Positions 33,554-42,715 of a stretch of 64,000 bases of DNA are shown in pieces. Position numbers and translations under genes: made by a program. Source of the stretch: Bacteroidales bacterium (GTDB lineage: Bacteria; Bacteroidota; Bacteroidia; Bacteroidales; Bacteroidaceae); the NCBI GenBank assembly GCA_004555245.1, contig SFIS01000002.1, positions 1-64,000 on the forward strand, written 5' to 3'. Numbering within the stretch: the stretch's first letter is position 1; every line of letters begins with the position of its first letter. The notes beneath the pieces are model-generated. The model was given only the letters and a program-made list of their open reading frames with translations, was not told the origin of the DNA and searched no databases.

Positions 33554-36500
33554 ATGACATTCAGACTCTTTACCCGTAACAGAGTATTGTCACTTGCGAT
33601 TATGCTGCTCGTAGCGGTGAGCCATATCGTGAGTGCCCAGAACCAGTATGGCATCCCGTCGGACATTCAGGACGGCAACATCCTGCACTGTTTCAACTGG
33701 AAGCTGTCAGACATCAAGTCAGAACTGCCCAACATAGCGAAAGCAGGCTTCGGGGCTGTTCAGATCTCGCCGATGCAGCGTCCCGACCAGTCGCAGGTGA
33801 AATGGTACGATGCCTATCGCCCGTATGATTTCAAATTTACAGACAACGTTCTCGGCAGTGCTGCCGACCTGAAGGCTCTCTGCTCGGCAGCAGAAAGCTA
33901 CGGCATAAAAATCATCGTCGATGTGGTTGCGAACCATGTTGACGGCACGGCAAGCAACAAGACGGAATATCACGATTCGTGGTGGAACAGCAACGGCCGT
34001 CTGCGCTGGAACGGTGACGTCAACTACGGCGACAGATACTCCATCACGCACAACCAGTTGGGCGGCGGAGGCGGTTATCCCGACGTCAACTCCGAGGACA
34101 GCGAGGTTGCAAACCGTGCCAAGGCTTATCTCGAAGAGTTGAAGTCCATGGGCGTGAAAGGCATTCGCTGGGACGCCGCAAAGCACATCGCGCTCCCCTC
34201 TGAAGGCTGCAGCTTCTGGAGCACCGTGACCTCCGTACCGGGCCTCTACCACTACGGTGAGATTCTCGACAATCCCGGCGGAAGCAACGGTGACAAACTT
34301 ATGATAGAATACACGACCTATATGTCTGTTACAGACAACGGATATGGCGACGGCGCACGCAACAGCGGCGGCGTGCCGGGAGGCCACGCCGGCTGGGCTG
34401 CCGGCACCCTCGAAGACAACAAGGTGGTGTATTGGGGCGAGAGCCACGACACATACTCAAACAACGGAGGTGGATCGAAAAACACCTCGCAGGATGTCAT
34501 AGACCGGGCATACGCCATCGTGGCGTGTCGCGCAGGAGCTACAGCACTCTATTTCTCGCGCCCCTCGCAGACGGCATCGGACAACATAAAACTCGGAGTG
34601 AAAGGCTCGACACACTTCACGGCGGCTGCCATCGCGGCGGTGAACAACTTCCGCAATGCGATGGTCGGCAAACCCGACTACTACTCTCAGAACGGAAGCA
34701 CAGCGAGTGTGACACGCAAGGACGGCGGCGCGGTGATTGTGAACCGCAACGGCGGAGGCAGCGTCAGCATCGCGAACGGCGGAGGCTACTGCCCTGCGGG
34801 CACATACAAGGACAAGGTGTCTGGCAACACATTCACCGTGACGAAATCAACCATCAGCGGCACCGTAGGCTCTACGGGCATCGCCGTGATATACGACGGT
34901 GTCACGACGGATCCGACAGACCCCACCGACCCCACTGACCCGACAGACCCGACAGAGACCTACACCCCGACTGTCACGGCAAGCGAGACAAGCTGCTTCC
35001 TCGAAACTGAATACAGCAATGCGAAGGTGTGGATCTGGGATAACAGCAACAAGTACACCGGCGACTCATGGCCGGGCGAAGACATGACACTGATGGGCAA
35101 GGCCACATCGGGGAAGAACATCTTCAAATGGACCTACTCCGGCTCGCTGACAACAATGCCGACTGGCATCATCTTCACGCACGACGGCGGACAGAAGATT
35201 GTAGAGAATGACATCGCATTCAAGAACCACGGCTACTATGTCGAGGCGGTATATTCAAAAGAGATAACTGCCACGGGCGGAAGCACCGACCCCACCGACC
35301 CTACCGACCCTACTGACCCGAGCGGAGACTTCACCGTATATTTCGACAACGCATCGGCAGGATGGAACCAGCCTTACGTTCACTACTGGGGAGGGACAAG
35401 CCAATCGACATGGCCGGGCATGAAGATGACGCTGCACAGCGGAAACATCTGGAAAGCCACAGTGGCTGAAGGCACGACAGGACTGGTGTTCAACGTCGGA
35501 GGCAACGGCGACCAGACCAAAGACTTCACCGCCATCGCCAACCACCTCTACAACAAGAGCGGCGACCAAGGGGAATACGGCGGCGGTACACCGACACCCA
35601 CGACACCCGTAGTATCTGCTTCGCCAGCTTCGGGCGCCACTTTCACCGACGCCATCACCGTGACTCTCTCCGTCACACCGTCAACGGCGACAATCTACTA
35701 CACCACCGACGGCTCTGCACCTTCACAGACATCATCCGTCTATAGCTCGCCGCTGACATTCAGCGAGACCACGACACTCAGGACATTAGCCACGACAACA
35801 GACGGCGGAACGGCGACAGGCTCCTTCACATACACAAAGAAGAGCGGTTCTGACCCCGTAGTTCCCGTACAGCCGGGCACATCACTGAACACCGAATACT
35901 ACAAGACGAACCCCAACGGACAGGTGGGCACGAACAAGACAGTCAACATGAGCTTCTCGAACGGACAGTCTTCTACCGCCCTCTCAAACTGGACGGAGAA
36001 CGAACTCATAGCACAGGGTGCGGCACGCGACGTCTGCCAGGCTATCAAAGGACATCACGAGCGCCCCGTCGTTGACTCCTACGCCCTCTATGCCGCATAC
36101 GACAGCGAGTATCTCTACCTCGGCGTGCAGTATGTATATACCATCTGGGACATCTACGGAGAAGGCAAGCAGCCGGGCGAGTCAAAGCCGTACAATATGG
36201 ACGGACGACTGATGATTGCCTTCGACCTTAACCCCAACGTCAGCGTGGATGGCACTCTCGTAAACGGAAACACCATCTGGGACGCTGACGGACAGTACAA
36301 CACGTTCGACAACGGCGCTGACTGCTTCTGGCTCGGAAGCACGAAACCGGGCGTAGGCACACCGGGACTGTTCTTCCCGAACAGCAACGGCAAGTTCGAC
36401 TACAACGACCCCAACAGCTGCAAGAGCATCTCCGGACTCTACTACGGACATCAGGACGGACTGCTGCCTTCCATCACGCATATCTACGGACAGTCGGAAT

Positions 36501-37039
36501 TCGGTTACGACCCGGACGTGCTCACCGGCACTACCGGTTTCACCGACCTCATCAACGAGATTGACCCGAGCGCGCACACATTCTATGAATACCGTTTCAA
36601 ACTCGCCGACCTCGGTATCACCGAGAGCTACATCAAGACACAGGGCATCGGAGTGATGGTGATAGACACATACGGACAGGGTGCAATAGGCTCGCTGCCC
36701 TACGACCCGACAGTGTATGACAACGTCAACGTAGAATACAGCAAAGACCCGTCGTCGAGCAATGAGAAGGAAGACAAGGACTGCTTCACCTACTCTATGG
36801 CACGCATCGGAAAACTCGTCACAACTGACATAGCCGACACGGAAACCGTTGCAGCAAAACCTCTCGCTGTCAGAGCGCAGGGCGGAAAGCTCTGCATCAC
36901 GGCAGACAAGGCACAGACTGTCAAAGTAACCTCTGCTGCAGGCGTGACGAGGACATACAGACTGACGCCGGGACAGAACATCATCGGCGGTCTCGGAAGA
37001 GGCGTCTATATCGTCAACGGCAGGAAGGTGGCACTGTAA
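33554..37039 (+). CDS. Secreted multidomain alpha-amylase (GH13) with starch-binding modules and type IX sorting tail
   Basis: 1161 residues from the ATG at 33554 (signal peptide MTFRLFTRNRV ... VSAQ). The GH13 barrel at about 30-400 has conserved regions DVVANH (about 119), GIRWDAAKH (about 203, nucleophile Asp), GEILD (acid Glu) and WGESHDTYS (about 294). Two starch-binding CBM26-like modules (about 471-570 and 592-670) are each preceded by a TDP-repeat linker. A chitobiase C-terminal-like fold follows (about 683-763), then a roughly 300-residue module resembling CBM9/DOMON domains (YALYAAYDSEYLYLGVQY). The last 65 residues end LGRGVYIVNGRKVAL, as type IX secretion signals do. It probably degrades starch at the cell surface. 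It ends at a terminator that abuts the rmuC promoter. Confidence 0.95.
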   Translation: MTFRLFTRNRVLSLAIMLLVAVSHIVSAQNQYGIPSDIQDGNILHCFNWKLSDIKSELPNIAKAGFGAVQISPMQRPDQSQVKWYDAYRPYDFKFTDNVLGSAADLKALCSAAESYGIKIIVDVVANHVDGTASNKTEYHDSWWNSNGRLRWNGDVNYGDRYSITHNQLGGGGGYPDVNSEDSEVANRAKAYLEELKSMGVKGIRWDAAKHIALPSEGCSFWSTVTSVPGLYHYGEILDNPGGSNGDKLMIEYTTYMSVTDNGYGDGARNSGGVPGGHAGWAAGTLEDNKVVYWGESHDTYSNNGGGSKNTSQDVIDRAYAIVACRAGATALYFSRPSQTASDNIKLGVKGSTHFTAAAIAAVNNFRNAMVGKPDYYSQNGSTASVTRKDGGAVIVNRNGGGSVSIANGGGYCPAGTYKDKVSGNTFTVTKSTISGTVGSTGIAVIYDGVTTDPTDPTDPTDPTDPTETYTPTVTASETSCFLETEYSNAKVWIWDNSNKYTGDSWPGEDMTLMGKATSGKNIFKWTYSGSLTTMPTGIIFTHDGGQKIVENDIAFKNHGYYVEAVYSKEITATGGSTDPTDPTDPTDPSGDFTVYFDNASAGWNQPYVHYWGGTSQSTWPGMKMTLHSGNIWKATVAEGTTGLVFNVGGNGDQTKDFTAIANHLYNKSGDQGEYGGGTPTPTTPVVSASPASGATFTDAITVTLSVTPSTATIYYTTDGSAPSQTSSVYSSPLTFSETTTLRTLATTTDGGTATGSFTYTKKSGSDPVVPVQPGTSLNTEYYKTNPNGQVGTNKTVNMSFSNGQSSTALSNWTENELIAQGAARDVCQAIKGHHERPVVDSYALYAAYDSEYLYLGVQYVYTIWDIYGEGKQPGESKPYNMDGRLMIAFDLNPNVSVDGTLVNGNTIWDADGQYNTFDNGADCFWLGSTKPGVGTPGLFFPNSNGKFDYNDPNSCKSISGLYYGHQDGLLPSITHIYGQSEFGYDPDVLTGTTGFTDLINEIDPSAHTFYEYRFKLADLGITESYIKTQGIGVMVIDTYGQGAIGSLPYDPTVYDNVNVEYSKDPSSSNEKEDKDCFTYSMARIGKLVTTDIADTETVAAKPLAVRAQGGKLCITADKAQTVKVTSAAGVTRTYRLTPGQNIIGGLGRGVYIVNGRKVAL
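34906..34965 (+). repeat. In-frame Thr-Asp-Pro linker repeat 1
   Basis: A run of consecutive TDP codon triplets (9-bp units of the GACCCGACA type) separates the catalytic part from the first starch-binding module. A second, shorter run lies at 35284-35322. Confidence 0.85.
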
Positions 37040-37084
37040 ACGGCTGACATACAAAAGGAAAAAACTCATCAAGATAATTATATT

Positions 37085-37132
37085 CTGCGGACAGACAGAG
37101 GGACACACCTCTTGTTTGTCCGCAGTTTTTTT
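37085..37132 (+). terminator. Amylase terminator
   Basis: CTGCGGACA (37085-37093) pairs with TGTCCGCAG (37117-37125), followed by TTTTTTT. The T-tract runs into the TTTG used as the -33 box of rmuC. Confidence 0.8.
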
Positions 37133-37160
37133 GCGCTTACCGTTTTTTTTCGTAACTTTG
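37130..37160 (+). promoter_or_regulatory. Promoter of rmuC
   Basis: TTTG (37130-37133) and TAACTTTG (37153-37160) with a 19-bp spacer match the Bacteroidota consensus. It overlaps the upstream terminator T-tract. Confidence 0.8.
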
Positions 37161-37211
37161 CACGACAGGAGACACACTCCGCACGACGACAAGAAGAATC
37201 ATATCAAAGAA

Positions 37212-38720
37212 ATGGCACAGAATATGGAAACCACAGTCATCATCACTCTCATCGCGGCAGTTGTCGCCGCGGCTCTCGCTTTCATCTTAGGTCTGAGGAC
37301 GGGAAAGAAGAACGGCGACGAGAAATGCTACACGCTGGCAAAGCTGTCGGAAGAACAGAAAGGCAGAATCACGGCCCTTGAATACGAGGCGAAGCGCCTC
37401 AACGACTGCCTGCGGGAGACAACGGCACAGCGCGACGTCAACGCCGCTATGGCAGAGAACACAAAAATGCAGCTCGAACAGCTGAAAGCCGACCAACGGA
37501 AACAGACAGAAGACATGGCGGCGGCGTACGAGAAACAGCTGCAGCAGATAAAGGAGACGGCAGAGAAACAGATAGAGACGCTGAAGGACATGAACAAGAA
37601 GCAGGTGGACAGCCAGCTCGCCCTCATCCGCGAACAGATGACTGCCACATCCGAAACGGTTCTGAAAGCACGGCAGAAGGAACTGGGAGAACAGAACATG
37701 GAGCAGGTGTCGAAAATCATCGACCCCCTGCAACAAAGCCTGAAACTCATGCGCGAGGCACTCGACAGCTCGAAACAACAGCAGAAAGACGCCCTGACGA
37801 AACTCGACGCGACAATTCAGGCGAATATGCGGAACAACGCCAACCTCGAAGAGACTGCCGCCAGACTGACGAAAGCCCTCACAGGCGACGTCAAGGCGCA
37901 GGGAAACTTCGGGGAGATGAAACTGAAACAGCTGCTCGAAGACCTCGGGCTGAAAGACGGGGAGCAGTACGACTCGCAGCAACATCTGCGGGACACACTC
38001 GGAACACTGGTTAAGGACGACGAGGGGAAAGGGCTTATACCCGACTTCATTCTGCACTTCCCGAACAACAGGCACGTCGTGGTGGATTCCAAAATGTCGT
38101 TCACGGCATACGAGAGATATATGAACGCCGAAACGGAAGAGGAGAGACACATGCACCTGAAAGACCATCTCGCAAGCGTCAGGGCACAGGCAGAACGCCT
38201 CGCAAGAAAGGATTACAGCAGATACCTGCCTGCCGGATACAACAAGCTGAACTTCGTAATCATGTATATACACACCGAAGGCGCGCTGAACCTCGCCCTG
38301 CTCAACGACAGCTCGCTATGGAGAGAGGCGTATGACAAAGGCGTGCTCATTCTCGGACCGCAGACGATGTATATGAACCTGCGCGTGCTGGAGATGATGT
38401 GGACACAGGTGAGACAGCTGTCAAACCAGGAGAACATGATGAAGGCGGCAAACACACTCGTCGAAAGGGTGCAGGACTTCGGCATAAGATTCGCCGACGT
38501 GGAGACAAAGATGCAGGACACGATGAAGGCGATGGGAAAACTGCGCATCACGACGGCTGACAGCGGACCCGGCATTATCACTGCCGCACGAAACCTGCTG
38601 AAGGCGGGAGCGAGAGAAAACAAGAAGAAGAAAACGCTGGCTGAACTCGAGACGGCGACTTTCATTGACAACGACAGCTCGCAACTCTTCATCGAAGAAA
38701 ATACCGGAAACAGCATCTGA
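37212..38720 (+). CDS. rmuC: DNA recombination protein RmuC homologue
   Basis: 502 residues from the ATG at 37212; a second ATG at 37227 is also possible. One N-terminal membrane helix (VIITLIAAVVAAALAFILGL), a long coiled coil (about 40-215, rich in Gln, Lys and Glu) and the RmuC domain (GNFGEMKLKQLLEDLGLKDG, LIPDFILHFPNNRHVVVDSK, SFTAYERYMNAETEEERHMH). The domain is related to restriction-type nucleases and limits recombination between inverted repeats. The frame is open back to 37116, but that region contains the promoter. Confidence 0.93.
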   Translation: MAQNMETTVIITLIAAVVAAALAFILGLRTGKKNGDEKCYTLAKLSEEQKGRITALEYEAKRLNDCLRETTAQRDVNAAMAENTKMQLEQLKADQRKQTEDMAAAYEKQLQQIKETAEKQIETLKDMNKKQVDSQLALIREQMTATSETVLKARQKELGEQNMEQVSKIIDPLQQSLKLMREALDSSKQQQKDALTKLDATIQANMRNNANLEETAARLTKALTGDVKAQGNFGEMKLKQLLEDLGLKDGEQYDSQQHLRDTLGTLVKDDEGKGLIPDFILHFPNNRHVVVDSKMSFTAYERYMNAETEEERHMHLKDHLASVRAQAERLARKDYSRYLPAGYNKLNFVIMYIHTEGALNLALLNDSSLWREAYDKGVLILGPQTMYMNLRVLEMMWTQVRQLSNQENMMKAANTLVERVQDFGIRFADVETKMQDTMKAMGKLRITTADSGPGIITAARNLLKAGARENKKKKTLAELETATFIDNDSSQLFIEENTGNSI

Positions 38721-38756
38721 CAAGAAAAAACGCCACACCCGACGCAATGTTTGGGG

Positions 38757-38780
38757 CATATACATTATTATATATATAGC
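38757..38780 (+). repeat. AT-rich dispersed motif, copy f (degenerate)
   Basis: ATACATTATTATATATATAG, missing the CC of the consensus. It is co-directional and lies between rmuC and the sigma gene, 23 bp upstream of the chosen sigma start. Confidence 0.45.
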
Positions 38781-38802
38781 GGGAGGACATCTACCCTTGA
38801 CA

Positions 38803-39339
38803 ATGAACGGCGAAGAACAGACCATAAGCAAGGCTCAACACGGAGACAGGTGTGCCATGCATGAGATTTACAACGCTCATGCGGCATACCTCTTCGCCGT
38901 TTGCACGAGATATGTCGCCGACAACGACAGCGCGAAAGATGTCATGCAGGAAGCCTTCATACGTATCTTCAACAACATCTCGCAGTTCAGATACAGAGGC
39001 GAAGGCACGCTCAGGGCATGGATGACGCGCATCGTCGTAAACGAAGCGCTGAAGCACATCAGACGGAACAGCATCTTCTACGACACCGACATAGAGAAGA
39101 TTGACATGCCGGACGAGGAGGAGACCGACATACACGGCGTGCCGCCAGACGACATACACGACATCATAAGACAGCTGCCCGACGGCTACAGGACGGTGCT
39201 CAACCTCTTCGTATTCGAGCAGAAGAGCCACAAGGAGATTGCCAAGATGCTCGGCATTTCAGAACTTACATCGGCATCGCAATACCACAGGGCGAAGAAA
39301 CTGCTAAGAAAACTCGTGAAAGAACATCTCCGCACATAA
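38803..39339 (+). CDS. ECF-type RNA polymerase sigma factor (second)
   Basis: 178 residues from the ATG at 38803 (MNGEEQTISKAQHGDRCAMH); an ORF open from 38665 overlaps rmuC and is not needed. Region 2 includes YVADNDSAKDVMQEAFIRIF and region 4 LPDGYRTVLNLFVFEQKSHK followed by EIAKMLGISELTSASQYHRA. The next gene, 57 bp downstream, encodes a protein whose N-terminus looks like an anti-sigma region, so the two probably form a sigma/anti-sigma pair. GGGAGG lies about 20 bp upstream of the start, too far for a normal ribosome binding site. Confidence 0.92.
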   Translation: MNGEEQTISKAQHGDRCAMHEIYNAHAAYLFAVCTRYVADNDSAKDVMQEAFIRIFNNISQFRYRGEGTLRAWMTRIVVNEALKHIRRNSIFYDTDIEKIDMPDEEETDIHGVPPDDIHDIIRQLPDGYRTVLNLFVFEQKSHKEIAKMLGISELTSASQYHRAKKLLRKLVKEHLRT

Positions 39340-39352
39340 ACCATACAATTCG

Positions 39353-39396
39353 CAAACTTGTCAACTGAAACAACTTGTCAACAAAAAAAACATATT
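39353..39396 (+). repeat. CTTGTCAAC-repeat leader (second copy)
   Basis: AAACTTGTCAACTGAAACAA followed by CTTGTCAAC and an A-run ending ACATATT directly before the ATG. It is closely similar to the purL leader at 11883-11940. Confidence 0.65.
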
Positions 39397-40668
39397 ATGC
39401 CCCAAGATAATTTTGAAGACATACTGAGAAAGAAACTCACTGACCACGAGCTCAAAGCGCCCGACGGACTGTGGGAAGACATAGAGGCAGCCATGCAGGC
39501 AGGCCAACGCAGGCGGCACATACGCATCCTGCGCCTCGCCACCATAGGCATAGCGGCTGCCGCGTGTCTCTTCGTCGCTTTCCCGTGGATGACACCCGGC
39601 GGCACCGACGGCGGAAGGAAACAGATGAGACAGATGATGGCAGAGGAGAAGGCGGCACACGAGACCGTCCGGGACATCGTGGCGGACAACACTCCTGCCC
39701 GGAACTCTGCGGAAGACAGGCGTGACGATGCGCCGGGTAACAGGTCCTCACACAGCCGGAATGCAGGCATGGACACGCACGACATAGCGGCTGCCGCAGT
39801 CTGTCAGCCGACGCCGTCAAGCAGCCAGCCGACGCCGTCAAGCAGACGGGACAACGGCGACACCATCGCGACAACACCTGAGCCCACGAAGACAGCAGCC
39901 TGCAACAGCAAGACATCAACACAAGACGCACGGACATCACCGCAAAACACCCGTGCGACGGCAACACGCAATGCCATGGCTGCCGTTTCGCAACACGACA
40001 CGCAACAGAGAGCAACACGCGCCAGACACCGCCGCAACACCGCCCCGGCACCCCTCACGGCGTCGGTCTATGGCTTTGGCGTAGGCGGGGGATCTTCTTC
40101 GCCTGCCGGGAATGTGCAGATGACGGGACTGAAAGCTACATACTGGGACAACACGGCATACGTCGCCGACCCGCAACAGTTGTCGCAGAAGCCGGAGATA
40201 ACGGCAGACCATCATTATCCGATACGCTTCGGAGCAGCCATGAGGTATCAGATAGCGCCACGCATAGGCTTAGAGAGCGGCGTGAGATACACCATCCTCA
40301 ACTCTGACTTCACGACAAAGAACGCGAACATCAATATCAGTCAGAACGTGGGCTTCCTCGGCATACCCGTCACGGTGACCTACGATATCCTGCAGGCCGG
40401 GGCGTTCAGCACGTACGCGACAGCCGGAGGAGAGGTGGCGAAAAGCATTGTCGCACACGACGACAACGGCAGCAGCCTGCCACATCCGTGGCAGTTGTCG
40501 GTGCAGGCGGCAGTGGGTATGCAATATGGCATAACGGAGAACATCGGCGTTTATATCGAACCGGGCATAGGTTACTATTTCGACAACAACTCGTCGCTCG
40601 AGACGTACTACTCCGAACACCCCATCAACTTCACCCTCTCGTTCGGTTTCCGCCTCCTGCTGAAATAG
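39397..40668 (+). CDS. Membrane protein joining an anti-sigma-like N-terminus to a C-terminal outer-membrane beta-barrel domain
   Basis: 423 residues. The N-terminus (FEDILRKKLTDHELKAPDGL followed by WEDI) resembles the sigma-binding end of Bacteroidota anti-sigma proteins. One transmembrane helix lies near 43-63 (RILRLATIGIAAAACLFVAF). A low-complexity Ser/Thr/Pro/Gln/Arg linker (about 70-205) includes a duplicated PTPSSSQ-type unit. The last 210 residues form an OMP-barrel-like domain ending FTLSFGFRLLLK. An inner-membrane helix and a barrel in one chain is odd; such a protein would span the periplasm or be processed. It follows its probable sigma factor. Both domain calls rest on pattern. 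Confidence 0.75.
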   Translation: MPQDNFEDILRKKLTDHELKAPDGLWEDIEAAMQAGQRRRHIRILRLATIGIAAAACLFVAFPWMTPGGTDGGRKQMRQMMAEEKAAHETVRDIVADNTPARNSAEDRRDDAPGNRSSHSRNAGMDTHDIAAAAVCQPTPSSSQPTPSSRRDNGDTIATTPEPTKTAACNSKTSTQDARTSPQNTRATATRNAMAAVSQHDTQQRATRARHRRNTAPAPLTASVYGFGVGGGSSSPAGNVQMTGLKATYWDNTAYVADPQQLSQKPEITADHHYPIRFGAAMRYQIAPRIGLESGVRYTILNSDFTTKNANINISQNVGFLGIPVTVTYDILQAGAFSTYATAGGEVAKSIVAHDDNGSSLPHPWQLSVQAAVGMQYGITENIGVYIEPGIGYYFDNNSSLETYYSEHPINFTLSFGFRLLLK

Positions 40669-40718
40669 CCACAGATGCCTGCTGAAATAGCCACAGATGC
40701 CTACTGAAACAGCCACAG
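40656..40718 (+). repeat. 22-bp tandem duplication across a stop codon
   Basis: CCTGCTGAAATAGCCACAGA followed by TG is present at 40656-40677 and exactly again at 40678-40699, with a third diverged partial copy to 40718. The first copy holds the real stop codon (TAG at 40666-40668), so the extra copies are untranslated. Confidence 0.9.
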
Positions 40719-40810
40719 CCTCCTCCGCACGGCATCTGCCCCAATCACACGGTGCATCTGCGGAATATGCCACAGACGGCAGGGGCGCATCTTCTACCGG
40801 TGACAGAACG

Positions 40811-40847
40811 AAAACAGGCAGCAATCATTGCGATTGCTGCCTGTTTT
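40811..40847. terminator. Bidirectional terminator between the barrel gene and pckA
   Basis: AAAACAGGCAGCAATC (40811-40826) pairs perfectly with GATTGCTGCCTGTTTT (40832-40847) around a 5-nt loop. It serves converging genes. Confidence 0.9.
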
Positions 40848-40866
40848 GTTTATCTGTCGTCGCGAA

Positions 40867-42468
40867 TCAGAGCTTCGGACCTGCTGCCACGAGAGCCTTG
40901 CCTGCTTCGTTCGTGGTGTATTTGTCGAAGTTCTTGATGAAGCGAGCTGCAAGATCCTTTGCCTTCTCCTCCCACTGGCATGGGCACTCGTAAGTGTCGC
41001 GCGGGTCGAGGATAGCCGGGTTGACGTTAGGAAGAGCTGTCGGAACCTCAAAGTCGAACATCGGAATCTTCTTTGTCTCTGCCTTCAGGATAGAGCCGTC
41101 GAGGATAGCGTCGATGATGCCGCGTGTGTCAGGGATAGAGATACGCTTGCCGGTGCCGTTCCAGCCGGTGTTGACGAGGTATGCCTTGGCGCCGCTCTTC
41201 TGCATCTTCTTCACGAGTTCCTTAGCGTACTTTGTAGGATGGAGCTCGAGGAAAGCCTGTCCGAAGCAAGCCGAGAATGTCGGTGTCGGCTCGGTGATGC
41301 CGCGCTCGGTGCCGGCGAGTTTTGCCGTGAAGCCAGAGAGGAAGTAGTACTGTGTCTGCTCAGGAGTGAGGATAGACACCGGAGGAAGCACGCCGAAGGC
41401 GTCAGCCGAGAGGAAGATGACATTCTTTGCTGCAGGAGCAGAAGAGCCCGGCTGGATGTTGTTGATGTGGTTGATAGGATAAGAGACGCGGGTGTTCTCT
41501 GTCACTGACTTGTCGTTGAAGTCGATTGTGCCGTCTTCAGCCACAGTGACGTTCTCGAGAAGCGCGTTGCGCTTGATGGCGCCGTAGATGTCCGGCTCGT
41601 TCTCCTTGGAGAGGTTGATGACCTTGGCATAGCATCCGCCCTCGAAGTTGAACACGCCGTTGTCGTCCCATCCGTGCTCGTCGTCGCCGATGAGGCGGCG
41701 CTTCGGGTCGGTAGAGAGAGTGGTCTTGCCCGTGCCGGAGAGGCCGAAGAAGATTGCGGTGTTCTCGCCGTTCATGTCACAGTTGGCAGAGCAGTGCATA
41801 GAAGCGATGCCCTGGAGAGGGAGATAGTAGTTCATCATAGAGAACATACCCTTCTTCATCTCGCCGCCGTACCATGTGTTGATGATCACCTGCTCGCGGC
41901 TGGTAACGTTGAAGGCAACGCAAGTCTCTGAGTTCAGACCGAGTTCCTTGTAGTTTTCAACCTTTGCCTTTGAAGCGTTGTAGATTACGAAGTTCGGCTC
42001 GAACTCAGCGAGTTCCTCTGCTGTAGGCTTGATGAACATGTTTGTCACGAAGTGTGCCTGCCATGCCACCTCGACGATGAAGCGAACTGCCATGCGAGTG
42101 TCCTTGTTTGCACCGCAGAATGCGTCAACGACATAGAGGTTCTTGTTGCAGAGCTCCTTGACGGCGAGATCCTTCACCTGTGCCCATACGTCCTCGGACA
42201 TCGGGTGGTTGTCGTTCTTGTAGCCCTCGGTGGTCCACCATACGGTGTTCTTCGAGTTCTCGTCCATCACAATGTACTTGTCCTTAGGAGAGCGGCCGGT
42301 GTAGATGCCGGTCATGACGTTCACTGCGTCAAGCTCGGTGTTCTTACCTACCTCGTAGCCTTCGAGGCCTGCCTTTGTCTCCTCCTCGAACAACTGTTCG
42401 TATGAAGGGTTGTGCGCTATCACTGTTGACCCAGTGATGCCGTACTTTGTCAAATCTAAGTTTGCCAT
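40867..42468 (-). CDS. pckA: Phosphoenolpyruvate carboxykinase (ATP)
   Basis: 533 residues from the ATG at 42466-42468 ([20 protein letters not shown]), the usual start; the longer frame to 42600 runs through the promoter. The P-loop is [16 protein letters not shown] (about 241), and nearby are [20 protein letters not shown] and the RSPKDKYIV substrate segment. It interconverts oxaloacetate and phosphoenolpyruvate. In succinate-producing Bacteroidales it usually runs in the carboxylating direction, forming oxaloacetate. It is a monocistronic unit. Confidence 0.97.
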   Translation of the reverse strand: MANLDLTKYGITGSTVIAHNPSYEQLFEEETKAGLEGYEVGKNTELDAVNVMTGIYTGRSPKDKYIVMDENSKNTVWWTTEGYKNDNHPMSEDVWAQVKDLAVKELCNKNLYVVDAFCGANKDTRMAVRFIVEVAWQAHFVTNMFIKPTAEELAEFEPNFVIYNASKAKVENYKELGLNSETCVAFNVTSREQVIINTWYGGEMKKGMFSMMNYYLPLQGIASMHCSANCDMNGENTAIFFGLSGTGKTTLSTDPKRRLIGDDEHGWDDNGVFNFEGGCYAKVINLSKENEPDIYGAIKRNALLENVTVAEDGTIDFNDKSVTENTRVSYPINHINNIQPGSSAPAAKNVIFLSADAFGVLPPVSILTPEQTQYYFLSGFTAKLAGTERGITEPTPTFSACFGQAFLELHPTKYAKELVKKMQKSGAKAYLVNTGWNGTGKRISIPDTRGIIDAILDGSILKAETKKIPMFDFEVPTALPNVNPAILDPRDTYECPCQWEEKAKDLAARFIKNFDKYTTNEAGKALVAAGPKL

Positions 42469-42569
42469 GTTGTAATAATATAATGATATTGGGTTAAACT
42501 TTTTTCGTTGTTCTCGTTGTCCTGTAAAAGTCGAAGAAAAAGTGGAAGAATCCATCTCTTTTGCTACCG

Positions 42570-42600
42570 CAAAATTACTAATAAATTGCAACATAGCCAA
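42570..42600 (-). promoter_or_regulatory. Probable pckA promoter
   Basis: Reverse-strand TAATTTTG (42570-42577) matches TAnnTTTG; TTGG at 42597-42600 lies 19 bp upstream as an imperfect -33. The leader would be about 95 nt. Confidence 0.55.
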
Positions 42601-42631
42601 TTCTTTTATGCTATTTTTAAAATTATTTTAC

Positions 42632-42639
42632 TAACTTTG
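42632..42639 (+). promoter_or_regulatory. Probable -7 box of upp
   Basis: TAACTTTG followed by C matches TAnnTTTG, 77 bp upstream of upp. It is back-to-back with the pckA promoter. Confidence 0.6.
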
Positions 42640-42715
42640 CAGCGAAATATAATCTAAATCAAGTCAACGCATTGTTCGTGATGTTGACAAAGGAAAAATT
42701 CAAAATTTACCGTAC

